A DNA stretch of 52,573 nucleotides from an uncultured Erysipelotrichales bacterium (GCA_910579135.1 CAJTTM010000018.1:1-52573), one strand, 5' to 3'; counted from the stretch's first letter, positions 34,697 through 43,690 are shown. Translations and numbers: made by a program. The notes: generated by a model not told the origin, from the sequence alone.

Positions 34697-35203
34697 TTAT
34701 GAAAGAATTTTTTCAAATGAAATTCTACTATCTCCACTTTCTAAATAAATAGTACCACAATGTACAAAATCATGTTTTTTTAAAAATCTTTGCATAGAAA
34801 GATTATCAATATGAGTATCAATACGAATACTTTTAATGTTATACATTTTACATTCTTTAATCGCATATTCTAATAAATAAGCAGCAGTATTCTTTCCTTT
34901 CATTCGATTATCTACAACAATTCTATGTATAACTGCATAATCTTCATTGGTTAACCAATGACCATCTTCAATATAATCATATGTTTTATCATGCCCAATA
35001 TTGAAAAACATAGTTCCCACTACTTTATCATTATCTATTAAAACATAACTATTATTATTTTTAATATCATCTTCAATAGATTGAACATTAGGATAACCAT
35101 CTTGCCATTGATTAATACCTTGTTCTTTAAAATAAGCTTTTGCTTGATTGATAATATCAATAACATTATCAATATATTTATTTTCATTATGAATGACTTT
35201 CAT
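34697..35203 (-). CDS. GNAT family N-acetyltransferase
   Basis: A 168-residue GNAT-fold protein. The acetyl-CoA region is IHRIVVDNRMKGKNTAAYLLEYAI (about 92-115), a variant of R/Q-x-x-G-x-G/A, followed by IRIDTHIDNLSMQRFLKKHDF. Similar proteins are annotated as putative acetyltransferases with IDxH motif. The start is ATG at 35203 after AAAGGAGCG; the longer frame from 35248 is rejected. Acceptor unknown. Confidence 0.85.
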   Translation of the reverse strand: MKVIHNENKYIDNVIDIINQAKAYFKEQGINQWQDGYPNVQSIEDDIKNNNSYVLIDNDKVVGTMFFNIGHDKTYDYIEDGHWLTNEDYAVIHRIVVDNRMKGKNTAAYLLEYAIKECKMYNIKSIRIDTHIDNLSMQRFLKKHDFVHCGTIYLESGDSRISFEKILS

Positions 35204-35319
35204 AGTATATCGCTCCTTTTTTAATAAAAGAAGAATAACATAAATCATAAAAAAAGAAAAGTCTCTATATTGTTATTATAAAGAAAAATGCTTATAATAA
35301 AAAAAAGGAAGTGAAAGAA

Positions 35320-35529
35320 ATGATCTATCATTTTGTAAAGGTATTAATATATGTTATATCTATTTGTTTAACTATGTATGGATTAAGTTGTTTGAATTTT
35401 GATCAATATCTAAAAAAGAATAAAGTTAGACAATTTTATGTTTTATTTATTATTTTATCTATAGGCATTGGATATTTATTTGCTTCATTTATTTTAGATT
35501 TTGCATTGTTAAGTTTAAGTGGGTATTGA
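35320..35529 (+). CDS. ywzB: DUF1146 (YwzB-like) small membrane protein
   Basis: A 69-residue protein with two membrane segments (about 7-25 and 40-62) and the family segment GLSCLNFDQYLKKNKVRQFYVLFI. In Bacillus ywzB lies between the atp operon and spoIID. ATG at 35320 is eight bases after AGGAAG and is preferred over an upstream GTG at 35311 that lies in the ribosome site. Function unknown. Confidence 0.85.
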   Translation: MIYHFVKVLIYVISICLTMYGLSCLNFDQYLKKNKVRQFYVLFIILSIGIGYLFASFILDFALLSLSGY

Positions 35530-35578
35530 TAAAAAATTATCAAGTGTATTGTTTTTTTATCAAAGATAGGAGAAAGAG

Positions 35579-35986
35579 ATGATTAAAATATTACTATGTT
35601 GTGGAGGAGGTTTTTCTTCTAGTGCAATCGCAACAAGGATACAAAAAGATATAGAGAAAAATAATTTAAAAGAAAAAGCATATATTGAATATTCACCATT
35701 TTCTATTTCATTAGAAAAAATTAATGATTTTGATATTATGATATGTTGTCCACATCTTAATATTTATGTTAAACAATTATTGAAAAAACAAACTGTACCT
35801 ATTCCTATATATGTATTACCACCTAAAATATATGGGAATATGAAAATGGAAGATATAATTATGGATTGTGAAGATATTATAGAGATGTATCATAATGGAC
35901 AACAAAACCCAATACATTTTCCTAAAGAAGAAAATGTATTAAAAATAAAAAGAGATAAAGCTTATAGAAAAGTAAAAGGATTGTAA
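35579..35986 (+). CDS. Orphan PTS IIB (lactose/cellobiose type) with C-terminal extension
   Basis: A 135-residue cytoplasmic protein. The phospho-acceptor loop MIKILLCCGGGFSSS has Cys8 where EIIB-Lac/Cel proteins have their phosphocysteine, followed by the small alpha/beta fold. A typical IIB is about 100 residues; about 30 extra basic residues (HFPKEENVLKIKRDKAYRKVKG) follow. No IIA, IIC or catabolic gene is nearby. It may serve a distant transporter or act in regulation. AGGAGAAAG precedes the ATG. Confidence 0.78.
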   Translation: MIKILLCCGGGFSSSAIATRIQKDIEKNNLKEKAYIEYSPFSISLEKINDFDIMICCPHLNIYVKQLLKKQTVPIPIYVLPPKIYGNMKMEDIIMDCEDIIEMYHNGQQNPIHFPKEENVLKIKRDKAYRKVKGL

Positions 35987-36057
35987 TAAACAGTTTCTTT
36001 TTATATTATTTATACTAAAATATATTTTTAATCATATATTAATAAAGAGGTGGTAAT

Positions 36058-36966
36058 GTGAAAGAGATTTTAATTAAGGTTGTTACTATATTTTTATTAC
36101 TAACAATTATAGTTTACATAGATTTTCCTCATATTAAAGATAATATAAGTTTTACAAAAACGAAAAAGAGTGAAAAAAAGAATATAGAAGTATCAATTAA
36201 TATAAATGGGAAAATAATAAAAAAGAATTTAGATGATTATTTAGTTGGAGTTGTAGCAGGAGAAATGCCAGCTGAATTTGAAGAAGAAGCATTAAAGGCC
36301 CAAGTTGTCGCAAGTCGTACTTTTGTATTATCAAGAAAGTTAAAGGTTGATAATACAACAAATTCACAGGTTTATTTAACTGAATCGCAAATGAAAAAAT
36401 CATGGGGTAAAGACTATCAAAAATTTAGAAATAAATTAGAGAAGGCTGTTAAAGAAACAAATAATGAAGTTATGATGTATAATGGAAAATATATTTCAGC
36501 TTTGTTTTTTTCTAGTAGTAATGGTAAAACAAATAATTGTGGAGATTATTTTACTGGTGGAGATATTGCTTATTTAAAATCTGTTGATAGTCATTGGGAT
36601 CTTACAATTGATAAGACAAATAAAAGAAAAAAGAGTTTTTCTAAAAAAGAACTTGCAGATATATTTCATACAAATGTTAATAAATTTCAAATTATGTCAT
36701 ATACAAATAGTGGCTATGTGAAAAGCGTAGTTGTGAATAATAAAGAATATAGTGGTAGAAAAATAAGAGAATTGTTGAATCTTGCATCATCTAGTTTTCA
36801 AATTCATTTTTCTAAAGATAAGTATACATTTATAACTTTGGGAAATGGACATGGAGTGGGTATGAGTCAATATGGAGCACAAGGAATGGCTAAAGAAAAT
36901 AAGAATTATAAGGAAATTTTAAATCATTATTATAAAAATATTGAAATTAAAAGTATAGAGTCATAA
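36058..36966 (+). CDS. spoIID: Stage II sporulation protein D (SpoIID, lytic transglycosylase)
   Basis: A 302-residue membrane-anchored protein. N-terminal anchor (about 3-22), then the SpoIID/LytB domain with catalytic Glu in VAGEMPAEF (Glu69), ALKAQVVASRTF, and the C-terminal GNGHGVGMSQYGAQGMA motif. It cleaves denuded glycan strands during engulfment with SpoIIM and SpoIIP. The start is GTG at 36058, seven bases after GAGG. CATATATT at 36033 weakly resembles a sigma-E -10, with no convincing -35. Directly followed by the spoIIQ-like gene. Confidence 0.93.
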   Translation: MKEILIKVVTIFLLLTIIVYIDFPHIKDNISFTKTKKSEKKNIEVSININGKIIKKNLDDYLVGVVAGEMPAEFEEEALKAQVVASRTFVLSRKLKVDNTTNSQVYLTESQMKKSWGKDYQKFRNKLEKAVKETNNEVMMYNGKYISALFFSSSNGKTNNCGDYFTGGDIAYLKSVDSHWDLTIDKTNKRKKSFSKKELADIFHTNVNKFQIMSYTNSGYVKSVVVNNKEYSGRKIRELLNLASSSFQIHFSKDKYTFITLGNGHGVGMSQYGAQGMAKENKNYKEILNHYYKNIEIKSIES

Positions 36967-36997
36967 ATATTGTTCATACTTTCATTGAGGTGAAAGT

Positions 36998-37624
36998 ATG
37001 AAGACATTTAAGAAATATAGAAAATATTTGATTTTAGTTGTTTTATTAATTATGTTTTTAGGTGGTATTGGTATTATTCAAAATGCTATTGATCAAAAGA
37101 GTGGGTTTGAAGATGAATCTGTAGTGAAGGTTGAACAAAATAAAGATAAGGAAAAAACAAAAGTTGAGACAGTTGAAGTTTTGAAAAGTCCTGTAAATGA
37201 TAGTATAGGAATTGTAAGATATTTTTATAATGTAGATGATGATGCAAGTAAACAAGAACAATCATTAATTTTGTTCGAAGATGTTTATAGACCAAACTTA
37301 GGTGTTGATTATGCAGATAGTAATAAAAATTTTGATGTTTTTGCAGCTATGAGTGGAACAGTTACGAAAAAAACAAATGATCCTGTTTTAGGGTGGATTG
37401 TAACAGTCACAAATGAAGATAAATTATCAACAACTTATCAATCATTATCTAAAGTTAATGTTGAACTTAATAAAAAGGTAAAACAAGGAGATAAAATAGG
37501 AGTAAGTGGTACTAATATATATGAAGCAGATTTAAAGAATCATTTACATTTTATAGTTGAAAAAAATGAAAAGATATTAAATCCAGAAAAATATATTGGT
37601 AAAGAAATAAATACAATTAAATAG
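36998..37624 (+). CDS. spoIIQ: SpoIIQ-like M23-fold protein with degenerate active site
   Basis: A 208-residue protein: a membrane anchor (about 10-28), a charged linker, and an M23/LytM domain (about 85-200). The usual first zinc motif H-x-x-x-D reads N-L-G-V-D (Asn100, Asp104), while the second, H-L-H-F (182-184), is kept. Loss of the first His suggests no hydrolase activity, as in Bacillus SpoIIQ, which instead forms the channel with SpoIIIAH across the engulfing membranes. Position after spoIID supports spoIIQ. The stop forms part of a terminator. Confidence 0.88.
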   Translation: MKTFKKYRKYLILVVLLIMFLGGIGIIQNAIDQKSGFEDESVVKVEQNKDKEKTKVETVEVLKSPVNDSIGIVRYFYNVDDDASKQEQSLILFEDVYRPNLGVDYADSNKNFDVFAAMSGTVTKKTNDPVLGWIVTVTNEDKLSTTYQSLSKVNVELNKKVKQGDKIGVSGTNIYEADLKNHLHFIVEKNEKILNPEKYIGKEINTIK

Positions 37625-37650
37625 CGAATTTTCGCTATTTTCTTTTTCTT
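37619..37650 (+). terminator. Terminator of the spoIID-spoIIQ unit
   Basis: AATAGCG/CGCTATT stem with loop AATTTT overlapping the stop codon, then a T-rich run. Confidence 0.85.
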
Positions 37651-37651
37651 C

Positions 37652-37679
37652 TTGTAAAATAATGAAAAGATGATACAAT
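37652..37679 (+). promoter_or_regulatory. Promoter of mbl
   Basis: TTGTAA, a 16-base spacer and TACAAT (37674-37679), about 26 bases before the mbl start. Confidence 0.65.
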
Positions 37680-37704
37680 AATAGTGCTTAAAGGAGGAAT
37701 GAAC

Positions 37705-38694
37705 ATGGGGCTATCTAAAGAAATTGGTATTGACTTAGGTACAGCTAATATCCTTATCTATGTAAAAGGAAGTGGAATTGTTGTAAATGAGCCATCTGTT
37801 GTAACTATCAATACTGAAACAAATAAACCTATCGCTGTTGGTGAAGAAGCAAGAGACATGCTTGGAAAAACACCAGGTAAATTTCAAGCTATTCGTCCAT
37901 TAAAAGATGGGGTTATCGCAGATTTTCAAATTACTGAAATTTTAATTACACATTTTATTAATAAGTTAAACTTAAAAGGAGTATTTTCAAGACCTACAAT
38001 TTTGATTTGCTGTCCTTCAAATATAACATCAATTGAAAAGAGTGCTATTCAAGATGTTGCGTTAAGATGTGGAGCAAAACGAGTATATATTGAAGAAGAA
38101 CCAAAGGTTGCAGCTATTGGAGCTGGTTTAGATATTTCTAAACCATCAGGAAACATGGTTGTAGATATTGGAGGAGGAACTACTGATATAGCAGTATTAT
38201 CATTAGGTGATATTGTTTCTAGTTCATCATTAAAAATTGCTGGAGATAAAATGGATGAAGAAATCATCAAGTATGTTAAAGATAAATATAAATTATTAAT
38301 TGGAGATCGTACAGCAGAAGAAATTAAGATTACTATTGGTTGTGCACATAAAGGAAGCAGTGAAAAAATTATGGATGTAAGAGGTAGAGATTTGGTTACT
38401 GGATTACCTCATACAATTCAAATTTCTGAAAAAGAAATTGAAGCTGCATTAAAAGAAACATGTGAAACAATTTTAAGAGCAACTAAACAAGTATTGGAAC
38501 AAACACCACCTGAATTATCAGCAGATATCGTTAATAAAGGTATTTTCTTAACTGGTGGAGGAGCTTTACTTAAGAATTTAGATAGATTCTTAGAAGAAGG
38601 ATTAAATGTGCCAGTATTCGTAGCAGAAGAAGCATTAGACTGTGTTGCGAAAGGTTGCGGAGTCATGTTAGAAAACACTCAATACTTACAATAG
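37705..38694 (+). CDS. mbl: Actin-like rod-shape protein MreB/Mbl
   Basis: A 329-residue bacterial actin. Phosphate 1 motif is GIDLGTANILIY (about 7-18), phosphate 2 is VVDIGGGTTDIAVLS (about 152-166), adenosine motif is LTGGGALLKNLD (near 283-294). It guides elongasome movement along the membrane. Two ATGs follow AAGGAGG; the second, at 37705 (MGLSKEIGIDLG), has the right spacing. Mbl rather than MreB is inferred from position after spoIIQ; spoIIID, which lies between them in Bacillus, is missing here. Confidence 0.93.
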   Translation: MGLSKEIGIDLGTANILIYVKGSGIVVNEPSVVTINTETNKPIAVGEEARDMLGKTPGKFQAIRPLKDGVIADFQITEILITHFINKLNLKGVFSRPTILICCPSNITSIEKSAIQDVALRCGAKRVYIEEEPKVAAIGAGLDISKPSGNMVVDIGGGTTDIAVLSLGDIVSSSSLKIAGDKMDEEIIKYVKDKYKLLIGDRTAEEIKITIGCAHKGSSEKIMDVRGRDLVTGLPHTIQISEKEIEAALKETCETILRATKQVLEQTPPELSADIVNKGIFLTGGGALLKNLDRFLEEGLNVPVFVAEEALDCVAKGCGVMLENTQYLQ

Positions 38695-38718
38695 GAATTT
38701 ATTCCTATTGTTTTCTTT
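38690..38718 (+). terminator. Terminator of mbl
   Basis: AATAGGAAT/ATTCCTATT stem overlapping the stop codon, then G and TTTTCTTT. Confidence 0.85.
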
Positions 38719-38720
38719 AT

Positions 38721-38747
38721 AAAAGAGGAAGGTATTCTTCCTCTTTT
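38721..38747. terminator. Bidirectional hairpin between mbl and the DUF2812 gene
   Basis: An 11-bp perfect stem AAAAGAGGAAG/CTTCCTCTTTT with loop GTATT, T-flanked on both strands; it overlaps the DUF2812 stop. Confidence 0.88.
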
Positions 38748-40026
38748 AGTATATATAATTTTGTTCTGTAAAATTTTTATATTGTTTTAATACATGATCA
38801 AAATCTTTTTTTGATATACCTATAATACTAATAACAACATGATCATCCATTGCAACAACAATATCATCTATATAATAACATTTCTTAAAATATGAAGATT
38901 TATATTCTTTATAAAAAGACAATGCTTTTTCATAACTATATCTTTCAATATCATCACTGCTCCAAGAACCAGTTTTATTCACAATAATATCTATTTCTTC
39001 TTCTGTTGGTATACGAGTATTGATTTCGCTTTCAATAATAAGATATTTAAAAATTTGGTCTGATACATCTTTATTTCGACATTGATAATAATTTACTTCA
39101 CTAGGATTATCTCCAAATGATCTTACATATGATGAAAAGAAATTCTTATCACATTCATAAATAGAATCATATTGAGGATAGCTTGTAGAAAAAGGGATAT
39201 TATTATAACGAGGTAATTCTATTTGATTATTATCAACAAAGTAAATAAACCCAAAATATAAAATGACAAAAACAAAAGCAAAAGAGTATTTTAAATATCT
39301 TCTTTTCTTTTTGGAGATTTGCCTATTAATTATACTTTCTTGCAGATGTGTTGTTAAAAAAAGTATAATAGGTATAATTAATGACATAAAAAATTCAAAC
39401 ATATTTGAAGAAATAATTAAAGTAAATATGGTTATGAAAGGATAGAATTCAGAAATCATATCATAGAATTTAAATTTATTATATGTATATGTGTTATTTA
39501 TAATACTTTTTCTTTTTAAATGAATAGTATAACTATAAACAAAGAAATAAATTGATAAAAGAAATATAGTAATACTTATAAGCATTTCATTAAAAGAACG
39601 ATAAAAAGAATAAGGTGTAGTAAATATTGAATATGCAATAACTCCTGCAATCAGTAATAATATTATTCCCAATATTATAAAACATAATTTTGAATTACGA
39701 GTATAAAATTGTAATAAGGATTGTTTATATACTTCATTATCTGTTTGAAGATCAACCGCATTTTTATTTTCTGATACATAAATATTTCTAAAATTCCAAT
39801 GTGTTATATATGTATATCCTAGAGATTCTATCACTTCATTGTATTCTTCATCAATATCAGTATAGTCAATTTGATATTTTAGATGTTTAGAACAAGAAAC
39901 AAAACTAAAAAATAGTAAACCTATATGATGAAGTTTCCAACCATCATATGACATATCTTCTAAAAACTGAATACATTCTTCATCATATTTATAACGATTT
40001 TTAATGAATACGTATTTTCTTTCCAT
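38746..40026 (-). CDS. DUF2812 domain membrane protein, PadR partner
   Basis: A 426-residue protein. The N-terminal ~95 residues are a DUF2812 domain (FLEDMSYDGWKLHHIGLLFFSF... near 22-45). Then come about six membrane segments between 118 and 270, and a ~150-residue soluble domain outside or inside the membrane. DUF2812 genes are usually next to PadR regulators, as here: it starts three bases after the PadR stop. Function unknown; a role in envelope stress sensing or small-molecule response is a guess from the partner. The C-terminal domain has no family I recognise. Confidence 0.8.
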   Translation of the reverse strand: MERKYVFIKNRYKYDEECIQFLEDMSYDGWKLHHIGLLFFSFVSCSKHLKYQIDYTDIDEEYNEVIESLGYTYITHWNFRNIYVSENKNAVDLQTDNEVYKQSLLQFYTRNSKLCFIILGIILLLIAGVIAYSIFTTPYSFYRSFNEMLISITIFLLSIYFFVYSYTIHLKRKSIINNTYTYNKFKFYDMISEFYPFITIFTLIISSNMFEFFMSLIIPIILFLTTHLQESIINRQISKKKRRYLKYSFAFVFVILYFGFIYFVDNNQIELPRYNNIPFSTSYPQYDSIYECDKNFFSSYVRSFGDNPSEVNYYQCRNKDVSDQIFKYLIIESEINTRIPTEEEIDIIVNKTGSWSSDDIERYSYEKALSFYKEYKSSYFKKCYYIDDIVVAMDDHVVISIIGISKKDFDHVLKQYKNFTEQNYIY

Positions 40027-40029
40027 AAA

Positions 40030-40341
40030 TTATTCCTCCATTCTTTCATCTAATAATTGGATTTGTTTCATCATTCTTTCTTTTTCTGCTAGTAACTTCT
40101 TTTTCCCTCTAGTTGTTATTTGATAGATTTTTCTTTTGTTTTCTTCTTTAATTAATTGAATATAGAGTTCTTTTTCTAATCTTGGTAAAAGTGTATAAAG
40201 AGTCCCTGCTCCTATTTGTATTTCTCCATTACTCATATGCAATACTTCATTCATTATATCGTATCCATGCATAGGTTTGTTTAATGCAAGAAGGATATAA
40301 AACATTTGAGGTGTGAGAGTTTCAAATTCTTTTCTAGCCAT
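40030..40341 (-). CDS. PadR family transcriptional regulator
   Basis: A 103-residue winged-helix protein: TPQMFYILLALNKPMHGYDIMNEV (about 9-32), the wing GAGTLYTLLPRLEKELYI, and the C-terminal helix KKLLAEKERMMKQIQLLDERM for dimerisation. The G-T-L-Y-x-x-L-x-R-L core is diagnostic. Overlapping promoter and inverted repeat upstream suggest it represses itself and the DUF2812 gene and is released by a ligand. Confidence 0.92.
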   Translation of the reverse strand: MARKEFETLTPQMFYILLALNKPMHGYDIMNEVLHMSNGEIQIGAGTLYTLLPRLEKELYIQLIKEENKRKIYQITTRGKKKLLAEKERMMKQIQLLDERMEE

Positions 40342-40360
40342 ACTTCCTCCTTTATATCGA

Positions 40361-40409
40361 ATATTGATGTATCTAATATCAATATATTATAAAATTGTGA
40401 TTCTGTCAA
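40361..40409 (-). promoter_or_regulatory. PadR-DUF2812 promoter with overlapping operator
   Basis: On the minus strand TTGACA (40404-40409), 17 bases, TATATT (40381-40386). An inverted repeat ATATTGAT-n9-ATCAATAT (40361-40368 and 40378-40385) covers the -10 and the start point. Its dyad and AT-rich arms suit a PadR dimer. Confidence 0.75.
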
Positions 40410-40492
40410 TAAAAAAATCTTATTTTCTATAACTGAAAGTGATTTCATATCGTCGAATAATTTTGTATAATGTAGATATATGGAGGGAAAGT

Positions 40493-41707
40493 ATGGGTAT
40501 TTTAAAAAAGAGATGGATCTATATCATCAATGGTTTTATTGTGTTCTTATTTATGGGATGTGGACTGGCATGGAGTGTATTTATGATACCAGTTGAGGAA
40601 GCTTTTGGTTGGACGAGAGATCAAACATCTTTAGCTTTTACAGCTAATATTTTATGTTTTTCAGTTGGTAGTATTTTAACAGGGATATTAAGTAAACGTT
40701 TTTCTTTTTCAACTTTACTTAAAATATCTGCTATTATGATGGGGTTAGGATTCTTTGGTGCTGGTTTTATAAGTGCTCCATGGCATTTATATTTAACTTA
40801 TGGAATCATAGTTGGTACAGGTATAGGACTAGGATATAATTGTGTTCTTTCTGCTTGCCCATTATGGTTGCCAGAAAGGGCTGCTACAGCAACAGGTATA
40901 TTGTTAATGGGATATGCATTATCTACTGCTGTGTTTGGACCTTTATTAAATTCTTTGATTGATTCAATAGGAATTATTTCTACTTTTAAAACATTAGCTA
41001 TTGTTTGTGGTGGTGGTATATTTTTAGGAAGTTTTTTACTTAAAATCCCAAGTATTGAAGAGATGAATCAATTACCACAAGTGGATAGACATGAGGGTAA
41101 ACAGGAATATAATGTGGTTACATCAAAAATGATAAGAAAACCAATATTTTGGGTATATTATCTTGTAACTGTACTACTTGGTGGTTTGGGATTGGTTATC
41201 ATTAATCATTGTTCTCCAATATTAACAGAAGGGTTAGCAGTAAGTGCTGCTTTTTCGGCTTTGGTTATAAGTATAGCTTCTATTTCTAATGGAGTAGGTA
41301 GAGTATTATGGGGATTAGTGTATGATAAGTTTGGAGTTATTAAAACTTTATTTTTGATAGGTGCTTGTTTTACAATCGCGAGTGTTGGTTTATTCTTATC
41401 ATATTCATTAAATATTGTTTTTATATTTATTATAAGTGATTGTTTATTAATGTTCTCATATGCAGGAAATGCAGTCACTTGTCCATCTGTCATTAGAACT
41501 TTATTTGGACATAGAACTTTTTCATTGAATTATTCAGTACTTGCGACTGATGCTGTATTTACATCAATGTTTCCATCAATTGCAGGAGTTATTCAATTAG
41601 CAACTGGTAATTATCATATACCTTTATTATTATTGATTGTTATTGGAGTGGTTGCGATTTTAACAATCTGTATACTTACGAAGTTATATAAGAAGGAGTA
41701 TGTATAA
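40493..41707 (+). CDS. MFS transporter (OFA/monocarboxylate-porter-like)
   Basis: A 404-residue protein with twelve membrane segments. The first segment region GFIVFLFMGCGLAWSVFMIPVEEAFGWTRDQTSLAFT resembles the OFA (oxalate/formate antiporter) and MCT groups. A central loop (SIEEMNQLPQVDRHEGKQEY) separates the halves. The start is ATG at 40493 after GGAGGGAAA; a longer frame from 40439 covers the promoter. The HAD phosphatase gene begins at the base after the stop. Substrate probably a carboxylate, not proven. Confidence 0.85.
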   Translation: MGILKKRWIYIINGFIVFLFMGCGLAWSVFMIPVEEAFGWTRDQTSLAFTANILCFSVGSILTGILSKRFSFSTLLKISAIMMGLGFFGAGFISAPWHLYLTYGIIVGTGIGLGYNCVLSACPLWLPERAATATGILLMGYALSTAVFGPLLNSLIDSIGIISTFKTLAIVCGGGIFLGSFLLKIPSIEEMNQLPQVDRHEGKQEYNVVTSKMIRKPIFWVYYLVTVLLGGLGLVIINHCSPILTEGLAVSAAFSALVISIASISNGVGRVLWGLVYDKFGVIKTLFLIGACFTIASVGLFLSYSLNIVFIFIISDCLLMFSYAGNAVTCPSVIRTLFGHRTFSLNYSVLATDAVFTSMFPSIAGVIQLATGNYHIPLLLLIVIGVVAILTICILTKLYKKEYV

Positions 41708-42496
41708 ATGAATACAAAAATATTTTTCTTTGATCTTGATGGTACAATTGTAAAGCAAAATGGAATCATTAGCGAACGAGTTATAAAAGCTATTAAGAGT
41801 ATAAGAGAAGATGGACATTTGTGTTTTATAGCAAGTGGTCGACCTTTGACGTTTATATCTGATTATATTAGGGATATTGGGTTTGATGGTTATATTTTAT
41901 GTAATGGTTCTGTGATTGTTTATCATAATGAAATTATAGAAAATCATCCGTTGGATGAATTAAAGGTTAAAGATTTTATAAATTTTTTAGAAAAAAGTCA
42001 TACTGAATATATTTTACAAACAAGTGAGAAATGTTATATAAAAAGAGAATGTATTCGTATGTTAGAGTTTTATAAAAAAAATAAAATAGATATTAAACAA
42101 TTTGTTTATGATTTTAATAGAGATGAACAAATTAACCAAACATGTAAAATAGAGCTATATCCTAAAAACATAAATGATAGAATAAAGATTATTGATAAAT
42201 TAGATGAATTTAGTTATATCAATTATGATGATTCTTTTATAGAAGTTTATTCAAAAGAAAAGAGTAAAGCGAGAGCAGTTAAAAAAATGATTCAATCTTT
42301 AAATATTGAATATAAAAATACATATTGTTTTGGTGATGGTAAGAATGATATAGAAATGTTTAAAGAAGTTTGTCATAGCTATGCTATGGAAAATGCGAAG
42401 AATGAAGTGAAAAAAGAGGCTAAATATGTTTGTCCTAGTGTGGATGAGGATGGAACAGCAATTATTTTAGAACAATTAATATTATCTAGAAAATAA
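41708..42496 (+). CDS. Cof-type HAD-IIB sugar-phosphatase-like hydrolase
   Basis: A 262-residue HAD hydrolase. Motif I is FFDLDGTIV (Asp9, Asp11), motif II is FIASGRP, and motifs III/IV include the Lys in KSKARAVK and FGDGKNDIEMFK. The cap after motif II makes it type IIB (Cof). Such enzymes dephosphorylate sugar phosphates, flavin precursors or PLP. Starts immediately after the MFS gene with AAGGAG inside its end, so co-translated. Confidence 0.92.
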   Translation: MNTKIFFFDLDGTIVKQNGIISERVIKAIKSIREDGHLCFIASGRPLTFISDYIRDIGFDGYILCNGSVIVYHNEIIENHPLDELKVKDFINFLEKSHTEYILQTSEKCYIKRECIRMLEFYKKNKIDIKQFVYDFNRDEQINQTCKIELYPKNINDRIKIIDKLDEFSYINYDDSFIEVYSKEKSKARAVKKMIQSLNIEYKNTYCFGDGKNDIEMFKEVCHSYAMENAKNEVKKEAKYVCPSVDEDGTAIILEQLILSRK

Positions 42497-42500
42497 TAAA

Positions 42501-42540
42501 AGCATCAATAGAATTTAATTCATTGATGCTCTATTTTTTT
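42501..42540. terminator. Bidirectional terminator between HAD and mupG
   Basis: AGCATCAAT/ATTGATGCT stem extended by inner GAATT/AATTC pairs; T-run on the plus strand and TTTTATTATTTT on the minus strand. Confidence 0.88.
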
Positions 42541-43690
42541 ATTTTATAAATCTAAAATGATATCCTGGTTTAATAAATTCTAATAATCCCAAATCTTCTT
42601 CTTTGATAGTTCCTACTAAATTACGTTCACCATCATCAGGAATTTCAGTTAAAACAATTTCTAATTCTCCACGATAATGAGCTAAATTATCATTAACAAC
42701 TAATACGTCACCTCTAGTAAAAACTTTTTTACCTGGATCACGATAAGGAATTGATTGGGATACAATTTTAGGAGCATTGTTATTTTCTGCCCATAAATCT
42801 TGTACACTCTTTTGAGCTTTAAACTTAACTCTTGGTTGAGAAGAACGTAACATGAATGAAGAATGATCATAACGATCAAAATGAGGAGCAAAATCATACA
42901 TAATCATTTTTTCGTTATCAGAAATTTCTTCAACTTCATCAATTCTAAGTTCAATAGCTTGATAATTAACACTTGCTAATGCTTCTAATTCTTCATCAGT
43001 TGCTGGATAGTTTCCAATTAAAATATCATCTATATCACCTGTTGCTAATAAATAACGAGCTTGAACTTCAATTGGTAAACCTCTCATGATTTCTACTGTA
43101 GGTAAACCACAGAAGACTTGCCATGGTCCAATTGTGTTTTCATTGTTGCTTGAAACAAAAGCAGCAGTATGTAAATTTAATTCTTTCCAATATCTATTGA
43201 AATCTTGGAATAAATCAAAATCAAGACCAGTATAACGTTCTGGGAAGAAGTTATGACACATGATCATTTGATCTTTATTACCACCTTGATTAATTAATAA
43301 TTCAACACCTGCATCCATACTAGCGTTAAATTCAATTTGAATATTATATGGATTACGAGTGATTTGAATATCACCTTGAGTACCAAAGTTGCCATCTAAT
43401 CTAATAACATCTAATCCAAGATCTGCAAATGGTTTTAAATTATCTGGAGTTGCTCCAATAATATCAAAAACTGCAGGATTAGTATCAGCTGCAACTGTAA
43501 ATCCTAATTCGTGAGCTTTTTCCATGAATCCTTTAAATTTAACCATATAAGATTCTCTTTCATCTTCTGGAATTGATAAGAAACAAGTAAAAATTCTCTT
43601 GTATCCAAGCTTTGCAGCTTTTTCCATATAAGCGTATACCTCTTCCATTGGGGTTTTATCAGGGTATACTGAAATACCTAAACTATGCAT
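42539..43690 (-). CDS. mupG: MupG/DUF871-type 6-phospho-N-acetylmuramidase
   Basis: A 383-residue cytoplasmic protein. The N-terminal TIM barrel starts LGISVYPDKTPMEEVYAYMEKAAKLGYKRIF in parts, and CHNFFPERYTGL (about 144-155) and SNNENTIGPWQVF are family motifs. The C-terminal ~110 residues are the DUF871 beta domain. In Staphylococcus MupG splits MurNAc-6P-GlcNAc during cell-wall recycling. The usual murQ/murR/murP neighbours are absent. No proper SD is next to the ATG (only CGGGAAA). A strong AAGGAGG lies ~50 bases upstream beyond a hairpin; see the leader feature. Confidence 0.88.
   Translation of the reverse strand: MHSLGISVYPDKTPMEEVYAYMEKAAKLGYKRIFTCFLSIPEDERESYMVKFKGFMEKAHELGFTVAADTNPAVFDIIGATPDNLKPFADLGLDVIRLDGNFGTQGDIQITRNPYNIQIEFNASMDAGVELLINQGGNKDQMIMCHNFFPERYTGLDFDLFQDFNRYWKELNLHTAAFVSSNNENTIGPWQVFCGLPTVEIMRGLPIEVQARYLLATGDIDDILIGNYPATDEELEALASVNYQAIELRIDEVEEISDNEKMIMYDFAPHFDRYDHSSFMLRSSQPRVKFKAQKSVQDLWAENNNAPKIVSQSIPYRDPGKKVFTRGDVLVVNDNLAHYRGELEIVLTEIPDDGERNLVGTIKEEDLGLLEFIKPGYHFRFIK

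Noticed and set aside
39263..39445. 60-residue plus-strand frame inside the DUF2812 gene
   Set aside because: Antisense to membrane segments, no ribosome site, no promoter.
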